Notes: generated by a model from the letters alone, not told the origin. 64,000 bases of DNA from Confluentibacter citreus (GCF_002807055.1 NZ_NIXN01000009.1:62001-126000); one strand, 5' to 3'. Shown: positions 34,935 through 44,063, counted from the stretch's first letter. Numbers and translations are program-made.

Positions 34935-37353
34935 TATGGACTTCCAAAGATGTTATAAAGTCATTTAAAGCATTTTCAAAGTCAATAAAATGTTTATCAT
35001 CTATTGTTTTACTGGTTTCAAACATTTCAAGAAATGGAATAACTGTTTTTACTTCCAATAGTTTAAACATACTAAGCATTTTATGGGTAGTATTATTAAT
35101 GGTAGGTATATCATTATCTTCTTTAGCTTGCTTTAACAATAACACGTTTTTTTTAGTGTCTTCCAAAAAAACAACTAATGTTTTTTTTATTGGAGCTATA
35201 TCATTATTAAAAAAAGACCCTAAAGATATTACGCTGAAACCATTTGTGCTTTTTTCTTCGCTTCTTAAGGGTTCTCTATTAACTTTTTTGAAGCTTGAAC
35301 CAAAAAATTGTTTTAATATATGTTCGAGTTTGGGAGTGTTAAATGGCTTAATCAATACTGCTGAAAAACCACTATTGAGATAATCTTCTATAGGCAAATT
35401 GGATCTTCCAGTCATGGCAATGATGGGTTGGTTATTGTATGTACCATGTTTTTTAAGAATTTCCATAAAATGGATACCATTCATTTTTGGAAGTTGAATA
35501 TCGGTTAAAACCAAATCATAATGAATGTCGGGAATAGCATCCAATGCTTTTTGGGCATTTCCGAATACATAAGATTCAATACCATATTGCTTTAATAGAT
35601 CAATAAGAAGTAGTCGTATGGACGCATCGTCTTCAACCACTAGGGCTTTTAATTTAAAACCGGTTTCAGCTTCAATGGGGTTTTTTATTGCTAATGGTTT
35701 GTCGGATAATTTTGTGGGGATTTTTAAAAAAAAGGTACTTCCTTTACCCAATTCGCTCTCTAAAGTTAGGGTGCCACCTAATAATTCTGCAAGTTTTTTA
35801 GATATGGTTAATCCTAGACCAAATCCATTCTGATTATTTTCTTTAGCATCGCTAACTTGTGTAAAAGCTTTGAAAATATTTTTTTGTTGATCCTTACTGA
35901 TGCCTATTCCAGTGTCGCTTACAGAAATTTGTAAGATGGTCTTATTGTTTTCATTCTTTATAAGGCTTTCAATAGTTATAGTTCCTTCATTAGTGAATTT
36001 ACAGGCATTTGTAACTAAATTATATAAAATTTGTTTCATCCTAAATGGATCACTAATAATGGGGTTGTTTAAGGGGTTATTATGTTTTACAATAAAGTTT
36101 AAGGGTTTATCCTGTGAAATATTTTTAGCATTAATAATGATTTCGTTGATAAGGTTTTCCACGTCGAAAGGAATCGATTCAATAGCTATGTTGTTGTTTT
36201 CAAGTTTTGAAAACTCTAAAAGATCATCAACCAATTGTCCCATATATGTTGAAGCATTCCGTATGTGTTCTACATAATTTGCTTCTTTGGTACTGTGTAT
36301 GGTTTTTTGTAATAATTCGCCATAACCCGTAATGGTACTTAACGGCGTTCTTAAGTCATGACTGACCATGGAGATGAGTTGTTCCCTGCTTTTTAAAAGT
36401 GACGATGTTTTTTTGTTTGCCAGTTCCAACTGCTTACGATAGCGTTGATTTTTCCAAAAATCATTTAAAATAATGATTGAAAAAATAATAATGATAATAA
36501 AACTAATTATGGCGGCATACAGAATGATTTGCTTGCTTTGGTTGAGTGTTTTTTCCCGTTGTTTATTAATGTTATTGGTGTAAAAAATAATGTCTCTTTC
36601 TAAATTGTTCAACAATTCCCGTAATTTTCTGGAAATCGTCAAATCATTTTCAATAAGTTCGCGTTCTTTATTTTGTAGTGATATCCGTTGTTTGTTAGCT
36701 TCATTTTGCGCTTCCCTTAACATGTTTTTGGAAATGGATATAACAGAATCAATCTGTTTCTGACCAATATTATTAATGGAATCCAAAGGATTGTATTTGT
36801 TTAGGATTTTAACATACTCCTCAAATTTTCCACGTGTTTCATTATTTAACTGTTCTGGGTTTTCCACAAGATCTCCAATGGTGACTTTTCCTAAAAGTGC
36901 ATCAATGGAACTTAATTTATTGATGGCCGTGTTTATGGATGCATCCGAATTGTCATTAAGTTTTAGATCTTTTAAATCGGTTATGTTTTTAAGTTTTTCA
37001 TTGATAAACAATTTAATGCTGTCTAAAATAACTTCTTGGGAACTATTGTTGGAAATAGCGTTGAGGGAATCGATTTTTAATAATAATTCTTTGTTTTCAC
37101 TAACGTACTCGTTAAACTGCGTCGTGGAATTCAACTCAATGGCAGCTCTTGCTAAACTCTCGTTTTTGTAAATATCGGCAATAAGGCTGCCTACTTTTAC
37201 AATGTTGTTTCGGTCTGAAATATCTTGTTGTTGCAGTTCGGTAAATGTTCTTATTTCAGAAAGTACTAAGGTTCCTGAAATAGTGGCTAAAATCCCAAGA
37301 ATGATATAGCCTATTAAAACTTTAAAGGTGATTTTATGTTTGAATGATTTCAT
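34927..37353 (-). CDS. Hybrid sensor histidine kinase with receiver and Hpt domains
   Basis: 808-residue inner-membrane kinase: TM1 about 10-33, periplasmic helical sensor about 34-275, TM2 about 276-297, HisKA with phospho-His 332 in MVSHDLRTPL, HATPase with N box (NLVTNACKF, 445) and DTGIG (480) and GFGLGL, receiver about 568-685 with Asp 618 (LVLTDIQLP), then Hpt domain with His 757 in NNTTHKMLSMF. The order implies His-Asp-His phosphorelay to a separate response regulator. The 3' end overlaps the convergent sigma-54 regulator gene by 8 bp. Confidence 0.94.
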   Translation of the reverse strand: MKSFKHKITFKVLIGYIILGILATISGTLVLSEIRTFTELQQQDISDRNNIVKVGSLIADIYKNESLARAAIELNSTTQFNEYVSENKELLLKIDSLNAISNNSSQEVILDSIKLFINEKLKNITDLKDLKLNDNSDASINTAINKLSSIDALLGKVTIGDLVENPEQLNNETRGKFEEYVKILNKYNPLDSINNIGQKQIDSVISISKNMLREAQNEANKQRISLQNKERELIENDLTISRKLRELLNNLERDIIFYTNNINKQREKTLNQSKQIILYAAIISFIIIIIFSIIILNDFWKNQRYRKQLELANKKTSSLLKSREQLISMVSHDLRTPLSTITGYGELLQKTIHSTKEANYVEHIRNASTYMGQLVDDLLEFSKLENNNIAIESIPFDVENLINEIIINAKNISQDKPLNFIVKHNNPLNNPIISDPFRMKQILYNLVTNACKFTNEGTITIESLIKNENNKTILQISVSDTGIGISKDQQKNIFKAFTQVSDAKENNQNGFGLGLTISKKLAELLGGTLTLESELGKGSTFFLKIPTKLSDKPLAIKNPIEAETGFKLKALVVEDDASIRLLLIDLLKQYGIESYVFGNAQKALDAIPDIHYDLVLTDIQLPKMNGIHFMEILKKHGTYNNQPIIAMTGRSNLPIEDYLNSGFSAVLIKPFNTPKLEHILKQFFGSSFKKVNREPLRSEEKSTNGFSVISLGSFFNNDIAPIKKTLVVFLEDTKKNVLLLKQAKEDNDIPTINNTTHKMLSMFKLLEVKTVIPFLEMFETSKTIDDKHFIDFENALNDFITSLEVHIN

Positions 37354-37669
37354 ATAAAGATAAAAGCCTTGAAAGGGAGTTTGTTTTTATAAATATAAAA
37401 AAAGAACGGTTAAGCTTCTTATACATTCATCATTAAAAATTATACAATTAAGGAATAGAGAATACAAACGCGAAATTGATAATATATGTTTTTTAATTCG
37501 AGAAGCAGTGAAAATTTGGTTACATTGTATTTGACAAATAACAAGTTCTCAAAAAACAAAACAATTTCGAAGACCACATTTAATCATTTTTTAAAAATGT
37601 ACGGAAGTTTACTCCCAAAAAGATGAACTTGTCGATTTGTGTTTAACCAATAATAAACATCAATAAAAT
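37354..37669. other. Intergenic region with a doubtful 46-codon ORF
   Basis: 316 bp between divergent genes. A 46-codon ATG frame (37486-37626, +; MFFNSRSSENLVTLYLTNNK..., ends YGSLLPKR) is open but lies in AT-rich sequence with no ribosome binding site or promoter match. Nothing else was recognised. Confidence 0.3.
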
Positions 37670-38677
37670 ATGAAAATTGCCCTACTCTCACCCGTCGCAT
37701 GGCGCACCCCTCCCAGACACTATGGCCCTTGGGAACAGGTAGCATCAAATATTGCCGAAGGGCTTGTTGCAAAAGGGCATGATGTAACCTTGTTTGCAAC
37801 TAAAGATTCATTAACACAAGCCAAGCTTGATGGTGTCGTACAAATGGGCTACGAAGAAGATAAAGAAACAGACCCGAAAATTGCAGAGTGTTTGCATATT
37901 GCCCATTTGATGGAACAGGCAGGCAAATTTGATATTATTCATAACAATTTCGATTTCTTGCCATTGACGTATTCTGGACTGATAAAAACGCCCATGATTA
38001 CAACCATTCACGGATTTTCATCGCCAAAGATTATACAGGTGTTTAAAAAATATAACCACAATACCCATTATGTTTCAATTAGCAATTCAGACCGCAGCCC
38101 AGAATTAAACTATGCTGCTACCGTTTACAATGGTATTGATAAAAACCTGTTTACATTGAATGAAGTTCCGGGGGATTATTTGCTCTATTTTGGAAGGATA
38201 CACCATGACAAAGGAACCTGGGAGGCTATACAAATAGCAAAAAAGGCACAAATGAAGCTAATTATATCAGGGATTATACAGGATCAAACATACTTCAATG
38301 AAAAAGTGGCCCCTTTTCTGAATGATGACGATATTATTTATGCGGGAAGTTCTGGTCCCGAGAAAAGGGACAAACTATTAGGGGAAGCTTTTGCATTGTT
38401 GCACCCCATAAACTTTTCAGAACCTTTTGGCTTGAGCGTCGCTGAATCTATGTTTTGCGGAACCCCTGTAATTGCATTTAAAAAAGGCTCCATGAGTGAA
38501 CTTATTTTACATGAAAAAACGGGCTTCCTTGTACATTCAATTGATGAAGCGGTTGAAGCAATATCTAAAACAAAGCAAATTAACCGTTCTTATTGCAGAA
38601 TATGGGCTGATAAAAACTTTAGTAAAGAAAAAATGGTCGAGGATTATATAACGGTATATAACAATATTGTAGAATAG
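37670..38677 (+). CDS. Glycosyltransferase family 4
   Basis: Retaining GT-B glycosyltransferase of 335 residues, cytoplasmic. N-terminal acceptor domain (LSPVAWRTPPRHYGPWEQVASN) and C-terminal nucleotide-sugar domain with LYFGRIHHDKGTW, AFALLHPINFSEPFGLSVAESMFCGTPVIAFKKGSMSE, containing the EPFGLS-E motif. This subgroup is often annotated as UDP-glucose:tetrahydrobiopterin glucosyltransferase; substrate is not assured. Monocistronic; not near other polysaccharide genes. Confidence 0.9.
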   Translation: MKIALLSPVAWRTPPRHYGPWEQVASNIAEGLVAKGHDVTLFATKDSLTQAKLDGVVQMGYEEDKETDPKIAECLHIAHLMEQAGKFDIIHNNFDFLPLTYSGLIKTPMITTIHGFSSPKIIQVFKKYNHNTHYVSISNSDRSPELNYAATVYNGIDKNLFTLNEVPGDYLLYFGRIHHDKGTWEAIQIAKKAQMKLIISGIIQDQTYFNEKVAPFLNDDDIIYAGSSGPEKRDKLLGEAFALLHPINFSEPFGLSVAESMFCGTPVIAFKKGSMSELILHEKTGFLVHSIDEAVEAISKTKQINRSYCRIWADKNFSKEKMVEDYITVYNNIVE

Positions 38678-38852
38678 AAATAAGGGTTTCAATTATGGAA
38701 AATCTCATCCAATGAATTGATTTACTGCTGTAAAGATTAAATAGCCCTATCTAAACTTAATATATAATTTAATACCGATTAGATTCAAAATTATTGACTC
38801 TTTCACAAAAAAAAACCTATTTTAGTTTTAATGACAAAATAAATATAAACAG

Positions 38853-39761
38853 ATGAAAGATAGATTTTCTATAGAAAATACCATTAGTAAATTATGGGAT
38901 AAGCTTGATGGATGGCTAGATGCCATCATATTAAAATTACCAAATTTTGTTCTGGCACTTATAGTTATTGTTGCATTCTATTTTATCGCTAAGGGCGTTC
39001 GAAATGTGTTACAAAAATTTCTTTTGACTAAAATCGGTCAGAAATCCATTCAAGATATTATTGCGAAAATTGTTTTTATTTCAGTCTTATTAATTGGATT
39101 CTTTGTCGCTTTGGGGGTATTGGATCTAAACAAGGTTTTAACAAGCGTCCTTGCTGGTGCTGGAGTAGTAGGCCTTGCTATTGGTTTAGCGCTTCAGGGT
39201 ACTTTAAGTAATACGTTTGGAGGCATAGTATTATCATTTATGGACAATATTAGGATTAATGATTTTATTGAGACTAATGATACTAGCGGTTTCGTTTCAG
39301 AAATTAGCCTTCGAAACGTGGTTTTGAGAAGACCTGATAATAATTATGTTATTATTCCCAATTCAAAATTTATTGATAATAGTTTTACTAACTATTCTTT
39401 AAGTGACCGTAGCAGGATTACTGTAAGTTGTGGTATAGCTTATGAAAGTAATTTGCAAAAAGTTGAAGATTTAGTTTTGCGTATCATTTCCGAGAATTTT
39501 GATCAGCAAAAAGGAGAGGCCGTTGAGTTTTTCTTTACGGAATTTGGTGACAGTTCTATAAATTTCATAACACGTTTTTGGGTTGATTTAGTGAGTACAA
39601 AACAAGAATATGAGGCAAAACATAAAGCCATCAAACTTATCAAAAGTCATTTTGATAAAGAAGGAATCAACATTCCATTCCCAATTCGGACATTGGATTT
39701 TGGAAAAAACAAATTACAGTTAAATGTGGATAAAGAGGAAGGTAGCAATCCTGGTGATTGA
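38853..39761 (+). CDS. MscS-type small mechanosensitive channel
   Basis: 302-residue inner-membrane channel opened by membrane tension during osmotic downshock. Three membrane helices, about 30-50, 72-95 and 100-128; pore helix contains AGAGVVGLAIGLALQGTLSN, and the beta domain follows with FIETNDTSGFVSEISLRNVVLRRPDNNYVIIPNS. Typical length for MscS. Followed by a strong terminator. Confidence 0.95.
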   Translation: MKDRFSIENTISKLWDKLDGWLDAIILKLPNFVLALIVIVAFYFIAKGVRNVLQKFLLTKIGQKSIQDIIAKIVFISVLLIGFFVALGVLDLNKVLTSVLAGAGVVGLAIGLALQGTLSNTFGGIVLSFMDNIRINDFIETNDTSGFVSEISLRNVVLRRPDNNYVIIPNSKFIDNSFTNYSLSDRSRITVSCGIAYESNLQKVEDLVLRIISENFDQQKGEAVEFFFTEFGDSSINFITRFWVDLVSTKQEYEAKHKAIKLIKSHFDKEGINIPFPIRTLDFGKNKLQLNVDKEEGSNPGD

Positions 39762-39804
39762 GGCTTGAATTTTTTTTCTTGTGATATAACTTTATTTATA
39801 TAAT

Positions 39805-39850
39805 TAAAAAAACAACCGCTGTAAATTTTGATTTACAGCGGTTGTTTTAG
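39805..39850. terminator. Bidirectional terminator between mscS and ssrA
   Basis: Perfect 16-bp stem AACAACCGCTGTAAAT (39811-39826) with its complement (39831-39846) and 4-nt loop, A-run before and T-run after, so it ends transcripts from both sides. Confidence 0.92.
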
Positions 39851-39870
39851 GTTAAATTGGTATTTATAAG

Positions 39871-40260
39871 TGGAGTCGGAGAGAATCGAACTCTCGTCCA
39901 AACAAGTAACCAAAAGGCTTTCTACACGTTTATTCTTTTCTTGTTTTTTCGATTATAAACTGGTTAAAGACAACCTATTTATAACTTAGCTTTTTAATTT
40001 CGAAAGTGTGTCAAAGCTCCACACAATCTATGTTAACTTTTACGATGCCTCACAAAAGAACGCCGTTAACCAAGGCTTTCAGGAGACATTTAGCTTGCAC
40101 ACCTAGTGTGCCGAGGCTTATCTTACTTTATTCAGATTAAGCAGCTAAAGCGTAGTTATTCTCGCCGTTTAAATTTTGACCTAGTCTTTTACGTGTTTCA
40201 AAGTCATTACACGACGTGCTTACAATTCAATTAATCTCGCTGTCAAAACCAGTCGACCCC
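39871..40260 (-). ncRNA. ssrA: Transfer-messenger RNA (tmRNA)
   Basis: Rescues stalled ribosomes by adding a degradation tag. The 5' end GGGGTCG (40260-40254) pairs with CGACTCC (39878-39872), forming the 7-bp acceptor stem with a G-T pair; T-arm GAGAG-TTCGATT-CTCTC lies just inside. The tag ORF at 40137-40166 reads GGC resume codon, then GENNYALAA and TAA, the usual Bacteroidota tag. CCA is not encoded (ACTT follows), so it must be added. About 390 nt, one-piece tmRNA, ending 20 bp before the terminator. Confidence 0.96.
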
Positions 40261-40261
40261 T

Positions 40262-40360
40262 TAATGAAATAGTAATAATGGCGTTCCCTTTCGGGGTCAG
40301 GTTTTACGCTATATCTTTTGCAAAAAGCAAAAGGATGCCGCTTCAACCCTTAACGCGGGC
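40262..40360 (-). ncRNA. Structured leader RNA upstream of tmRNA (Flavo-1-like?)
   Basis: Between the -7 element and the tmRNA 5' end, the minus strand has a chain of hairpins: CTTTTGC-TTTTT-GCAAAAG (40333-40315), GCGT...ACGC enclosing CCCC-GAAA-GGG (40309-40281), and the conserved-looking stretch AAGCGGCATCC followed by GATATAGCG. This phrase recurs in flavobacterial genomes and resembles the Flavo-1 RNA motif by memory; I could not check the covariance model. It may be a processed 5' segment of the ssrA transcript or an independent RNA. Confidence 0.5.
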
Positions 40361-40362
40361 AG

Positions 40363-40370
40363 CAAAGATA
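40363..40370 (-). promoter_or_regulatory. -7 element of the ssrA leader transcript
   Basis: TATCTTTG on the minus strand (CAAAGATA). No TTG at the usual -33 spacing, though TTTTTG runs lie close upstream. The transcript would start near 40356, about 96 nt before the mature tmRNA. Confidence 0.5.
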
Positions 40371-40444
40371 CCAAAAACTTTCAGAATTTGCTGTATTAGT
40401 ACAAATACAACAAAAATTATTCCAATGCTATTTTGTCAGTAAAA

Positions 40445-41110
40445 CTATTTAGAGGGATTTGCAAAAAGTTGTTTGAAAATCCAGTAACCAACATTTAAAA
40501 AACTTCCGAAGATGAATGTAAATAACCAAGCCTCAGAGTTTATATCTGGTTGCAACATAATATTTAGGATATCATTTAATAAAATTATGGGGTTATGAAT
40601 AATTTCCCAAGAATTATATCTTAAAAACCTACCCAAATAAACACCGAATCCGCATAGAAAAAGAATAAAAACATAAAGAAGGTTTAAGTGTTTTTTAATG
40701 ATAGTTCTACCCAATATCTCTTTCATATCTGAAAGGGAAAGAAAGAACATTAATAATCCGTTTAGTGCAAAAGATGTCACAACTAAGATATCTAACCATA
40801 AAAAGTGATTGGAACTAATCTTTAAATGCAACAAATCGGTAATTATATATGGGGCATTTGGTAAAAAAAGCAGCCATAAACTAAACCATAAAAGCAAACC
40901 ATATTTATTGAGTTTGGGAATGCTTATTAAATAGCTTGTAATGGCAAAGGGAATGACTGCTAAAAATAAATTCCAAATTAAGAACAAGAAAAAGAATGAA
41001 TGGGTTAGTTTCATTCGAATCATCAATAGTACAACGCTCAAGAGCATGGATAAACTAACCAATGAGAACGTTTTAAACCTGTTAAATAATAATTCCTTTA
41101 AGTAATCCAT
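40445..41110 (-). CDS. DUF1361 membrane protein
   Basis: 221 residues with about six or seven membrane helices. It carries the DUF1361 pattern: WLLFLPNAPYIITDLLHL, WLDILVVTSFALNGLLMFF, then GFGVYLGRFLRYNSWEI. Function unknown for the family. Its start overlaps the end of the DUF2809 gene upstream by 13 bp, suggesting translational coupling and joint function of two small membrane proteins. Confidence 0.9.
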   Translation of the reverse strand: MDYLKELLFNRFKTFSLVSLSMLLSVVLLMIRMKLTHSFFFLFLIWNLFLAVIPFAITSYLISIPKLNKYGLLLWFSLWLLFLPNAPYIITDLLHLKISSNHFLWLDILVVTSFALNGLLMFFLSLSDMKEILGRTIIKKHLNLLYVFILFLCGFGVYLGRFLRYNSWEIIHNPIILLNDILNIMLQPDINSEAWLFTFIFGSFLNVGYWIFKQLFANPSK

Positions 41111-41481
41111 AATTTGTAAATTTTATATTCAATAATTAAAACGGTTAGTATTCCTAAGGTGTAAGCAACCAAATCTGATATGTGAAATGTGCTTCCTAAA
41201 ATGAGTTTTGCTAAATGATTGTTGTCTAAGCTTAGTATCTCGAGCAGATTTATCAATTGTAAAAATTCTATACCATAGGCAAATAATAATACAGAAATAG
41301 CAATATAAAAAGAACTCGCGTTTATAAAACTTTTCAAAAAGCAGTAGAGTAGAATGACAACTAAATAATCACCAAAGGTGTATCTTATAAAACCGTCAAT
41401 TAAGAATGTTGCTATCAGAACTTCAATAACTAATATTGAAATGAAAAGAAGGATGTATGTTTTGTTGAATTTTAGAAGCAT
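41098..41481 (-). CDS. DUF2809 membrane protein
   Basis: 127 residues with four membrane helices. Family traits: RYTFGDYLVVILLY near helix 2, GIEFLQLINLLEI before helix 4 and STFHISDLVAYTLGI at the end. VanZ-like fold has been suggested for such proteins, not demonstrated here. First of a two-gene operon with DUF1361, overlapping by 13 bp. Confidence 0.88.
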   Translation of the reverse strand: MLLKFNKTYILLFISILVIEVLIATFLIDGFIRYTFGDYLVVILLYCFLKSFINASSFYIAISVLLFAYGIEFLQLINLLEILSLDNNHLAKLILGSTFHISDLVAYTLGILTVLIIEYKIYKLWIT

Positions 41482-41580
41482 AGTATTATTACGTTAGTTT
41501 GTATTTTAAAATTAGTGTCAAACCTCACTCTTTTCAAATAAAGTGATGGGAGTGAGGCGAACACATCACTAACCAATACA

Positions 41581-42957
41581 TTAACCGTTATTCCAATCTA
41601 TTTTTCTGGATACGTACATGACAATGGCCAAGATTAAAAACAGACCAATGCTACCCACAATAAGTGCATAGTTTTCCAACTGAATAATAACATAAATAAA
41701 AGTGTATAAAGCTGTTAATGAAAGCCCTATAAATACAGGGAACTTAAGCGTTTTTAAAATTGATTTTGAATATAAAGTTATAAGAACGATTACTGAAGTA
41801 CCCGCTATTAAATAGGCTTTTAAAAAGTTACTATGCTCCGATATGGAAACCAACAGCGTGTAAAACATGGTGAGTGCCAGTCCAATCATTAAATATTGAA
41901 ATGGGTGGATATCTATCTTGCTTAATGTTTGGATTAAAAAGAAAATTAAAAATGTTAATGCTATTACCAGAAAACCATATTTGGCAGAACGCTCGCTTTT
42001 TTGGTATTCGTCCACCGGAATCATAAAATTGACACCGGAAGCAAATTCGGTTAAATCGGGGATGACGTTTTTATATTCTTGGGAAAATGGCCTGTTAAGT
42101 TCAAGAATTTTCCATTTGGCATTAAAACCATTTTCATTTATTTTATCGTCATTGTAAGGCAAAAATTCCCCAATAAAGTTAGCTGTTTTCCAATTGGAGG
42201 TTATTTCGGCTTCCGTAGTTTTTCCAACGGGTATAAAACGTATTTGTTCACTTCCTTTAATTTTTAAATTGATGTTAAAAGACATATTATCAAGTTTAGA
42301 AGCATCGATGTTGTTAAGATTTTTGGTCTCCAGGGTATGTAATGTTAACTGTAGTGGATTGTTAATTTTCGATTTATTGTATTTAGATGTTATGGGGTAG
42401 TTTTTGTTTTGAAATGAAACCTCGGCACCATAAACGCCCTTAACATTGGAAGATTGAATAATTAATTTCACTTTATCCCAAATAATATGTTTTGAATCTA
42501 TTTCAAGATTATTAAAATCGGGGGTGCTAAAGGCTCCATTAATTTTTATGGTGCTGTTATAAACGGCAGTTCCATAAATACCTCGTTTCTTTTCTTCGGG
42601 ATTGATGTTTGAATTTATTTTTAAGTTCTCCGGAAAGAAATAAGCATACTCAATGTTTTCAATGGTTTCGTTGTAAACGCTTTTAGTGGTTATATCGGTA
42701 ACCGTTTTCTCTTTGAAGGTTTTGTATGGAATTTCCAGAATAGGCCCATAAATAAGTAATTCATTGCCCCATTGTTGATTTATTTCATTTAATGCGGTTT
42801 CTTTTCTTAAAGAACGTTCACGGATAAGTTCCCCTATAAACGCTAAAGGAATTAATAAAATAATAATTAAAAAGCCTACCATCAGCATTCTTGCCGTGAT
42901 AGATGTTTTTAGCCAATTTCCAAATTTGCTTTGCTGTGGTGTGTTTGTGTTTTCCAT
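41581..42957 (-). CDS. creD: CreD-family inner membrane protein
   Basis: 458 residues: one N-terminal helix (about 25-47), a large periplasmic beta-rich region (about 50-330) with KKRGIYGTAVYNS and five or six C-terminal helices starting at KYGFLVIALTFLIFF. CreD (CET) proteins are induced by envelope stress in E. coli and confer colicin resistance. The gene sits behind a winged-helix regulator and a 202-residue membrane protein; a palindromic site directly upstream of its start is shared with that operon's promoter. Confidence 0.92.
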   Translation of the reverse strand: MENTNTPQQSKFGNWLKTSITARMLMVGFLIIILLIPLAFIGELIRERSLRKETALNEINQQWGNELLIYGPILEIPYKTFKEKTVTDITTKSVYNETIENIEYAYFFPENLKINSNINPEEKKRGIYGTAVYNSTIKINGAFSTPDFNNLEIDSKHIIWDKVKLIIQSSNVKGVYGAEVSFQNKNYPITSKYNKSKINNPLQLTLHTLETKNLNNIDASKLDNMSFNINLKIKGSEQIRFIPVGKTTEAEITSNWKTANFIGEFLPYNDDKINENGFNAKWKILELNRPFSQEYKNVIPDLTEFASGVNFMIPVDEYQKSERSAKYGFLVIALTFLIFFLIQTLSKIDIHPFQYLMIGLALTMFYTLLVSISEHSNFLKAYLIAGTSVIVLITLYSKSILKTLKFPVFIGLSLTALYTFIYVIIQLENYALIVGSIGLFLILAIVMYVSRKIDWNNG

Positions 42958-42973
42958 GTTTGTGATTTTAAAG

Positions 42974-42992
42974 TACTTTGAAATACAAAGTA
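42974..42992. promoter_or_regulatory. Palindromic operator upstream of creD
   Basis: TACTTTG-aaata-CAAAGTA, perfect 7-bp arms. The 26-bp block containing it is identical to that at 44045-44063, 17 bp upstream of the creD start. Proposed binding site of the regulator encoded at 43068-43361. Confidence 0.7.
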
Positions 42993-43046
42993 AAAGATTA
43001 AAAAAATTTAAGTTTCTTTTTGTAATTGACTTCGTCGAATCTTCGA

Positions 43047-43066
43047 TTTCCTGCGAAGGCAGGAAA
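43047..43066. repeat. Isolated ATTCCTGC-type hairpin
   Basis: TTTCCTGC-gaag-GCAGGAAA next to the stop of the regulator gene: same stem as the trp-operon repeats, 24 kb away, showing that the family is dispersed. Confidence 0.65.
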
Positions 43067-43067
43067 C

Positions 43068-43361
43068 TTAGTGTTTATTGATTATTTTTTCGAGGGCGTC
43101 TAGATGTTTTTTAAATTCCAATTCACCCAATTGGGTGGTACTATAACGCGTATTTGGTTTTCTGCCAATAAATTGTTTTTCTACTTTTATATAGTTGGCA
43201 GTTTCCAATGCTTTGGTGTGGCTTGCCAAATTGCCATCTGTGGCTTCCAGTAATTCTTTTAGCATATTAAAATCGGCGTACTCGTTCACCATTAAAATAG
43301 ACATAATGCCTAATCTAATACGGTGATCGAATACTTTATTTATGTTGTTTATGATGCTCAA
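43068..43361 (-). CDS. Winged-helix transcriptional regulator
   Basis: 97-residue DNA-binding protein of the small MarR/ArsR-like (HTH_34) type: FDHRIRLGIMSILM, then recognition helix in DGNLASHTKALETANYI and wing IGRKPNTRYSTTQLGELEF. An in-frame stop lies four codons upstream and the first ATG is internal, so translation probably begins at the TTG at 43361. Middle gene of a three-gene set with the 202-residue membrane protein and creD; probable repressor of both promoters. Confidence 0.88.
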   Translation of the reverse strand: MSIINNINKVFDHRIRLGIMSILMVNEYADFNMLKELLEATDGNLASHTKALETANYIKVEKQFIGRKPNTRYSTTQLGELEFKKHLDALEKIINKH

Positions 43362-43428
43362 AATGAATGTTTAATTGTGGATGCGTTTATTTGTTCAATT
43401 ACCTCAAATTATTTCTAGAAACCATTTT

Positions 43429-44037
43429 CTAATTAACATCATACTTTAAATGCATCCAAGTGCCATAAATAATGTGCATAAGTCCAAAGCCTATAACCCA
43501 AAACCAAAAGCCATATCCCGGAAACATAGCAGCAATTAAACCTAAAATTATTTCAATATAACCTAAATATCTAATGTCGCCAATGCTGTATTTTGAAGCG
43601 TTCACCAAAGCCAAACCATAAAATATAAGCATTAAGGCTCCAGCTTGGCCATATTTTTGTTGGTCTAAAATTATTAATATGTAAAGACCGCCAACGACTA
43701 ACGGAATTAAGAAATTAATAATTAACCGTTTGGATGTAGAATCCCAAATTTTTGCTCCATTTTTCTTTGCTTTTTTTGTGGTTAAATAAATGCCTGTCAC
43801 AATGCTTAGAAAAGCGACTAAAATCAAAATCAACACACAAAGTCTAAATATGTAGCCATCAAGTATTAAATAGTCTCTGTTGGAAGTGGATACTAACCAA
43901 TAGGCAATAGCTGCTCCAATGATAGCATAAGTTCCTGCTAATATCCCCGATAAACCACTCAATGAAATAAAGCGGGACGATTTGTTCATTAAATCTTTAA
44001 TCTCGCTGAGGTCTTTTAAATAATCTTTTGATTCCAT
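43429..44037 (-). CDS. Hypothetical membrane protein of the CreD operon
   Basis: 202 residues, four to six membrane helices (from SLSGLSGILAGTYAIIGAAI; LCVLILILVAFLSIVTGIYL; LIINFLIPLVVGGLYILIIL; IEIILGLIAAMFPGYGFWFW). Cytosolic N-terminus MESKDYLKDLSEIKDLM. Not a named family. It begins eight bases after the identical palindrome seen before creD, and precedes the winged-helix gene, so it may be a sensor or transporter partner; inference. Confidence 0.82.
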   Translation of the reverse strand: MESKDYLKDLSEIKDLMNKSSRFISLSGLSGILAGTYAIIGAAIAYWLVSTSNRDYLILDGYIFRLCVLILILVAFLSIVTGIYLTTKKAKKNGAKIWDSTSKRLIINFLIPLVVGGLYILIILDQQKYGQAGALMLIFYGLALVNASKYSIGDIRYLGYIEIILGLIAAMFPGYGFWFWVIGFGLMHIIYGTWMHLKYDVN

Positions 44038-44044
44038 TATAAAG

Positions 44045-44063
44045 TACTTTGAAATACAAAGTA
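44045..44063. promoter_or_regulatory. Palindromic operator upstream of the membrane protein-regulator operon
   Basis: TACTTTG-aaata-CAAAGTA, the same 26-bp block as at 42974-42992; separated from the start codon at 44037 by seven bases. The left arm plus flank (TTTACTTTG on the minus strand) is close to a -7 element, so binding would occlude the promoter. Confidence 0.7.

Noticed and set aside
37486-37626. 46-codon ORF between kinase and glycosyltransferase genes
   Set aside because: No promoter, ribosome site or coding-like amino-acid pattern; open frames of this size are expected by chance in such AT-rich DNA.
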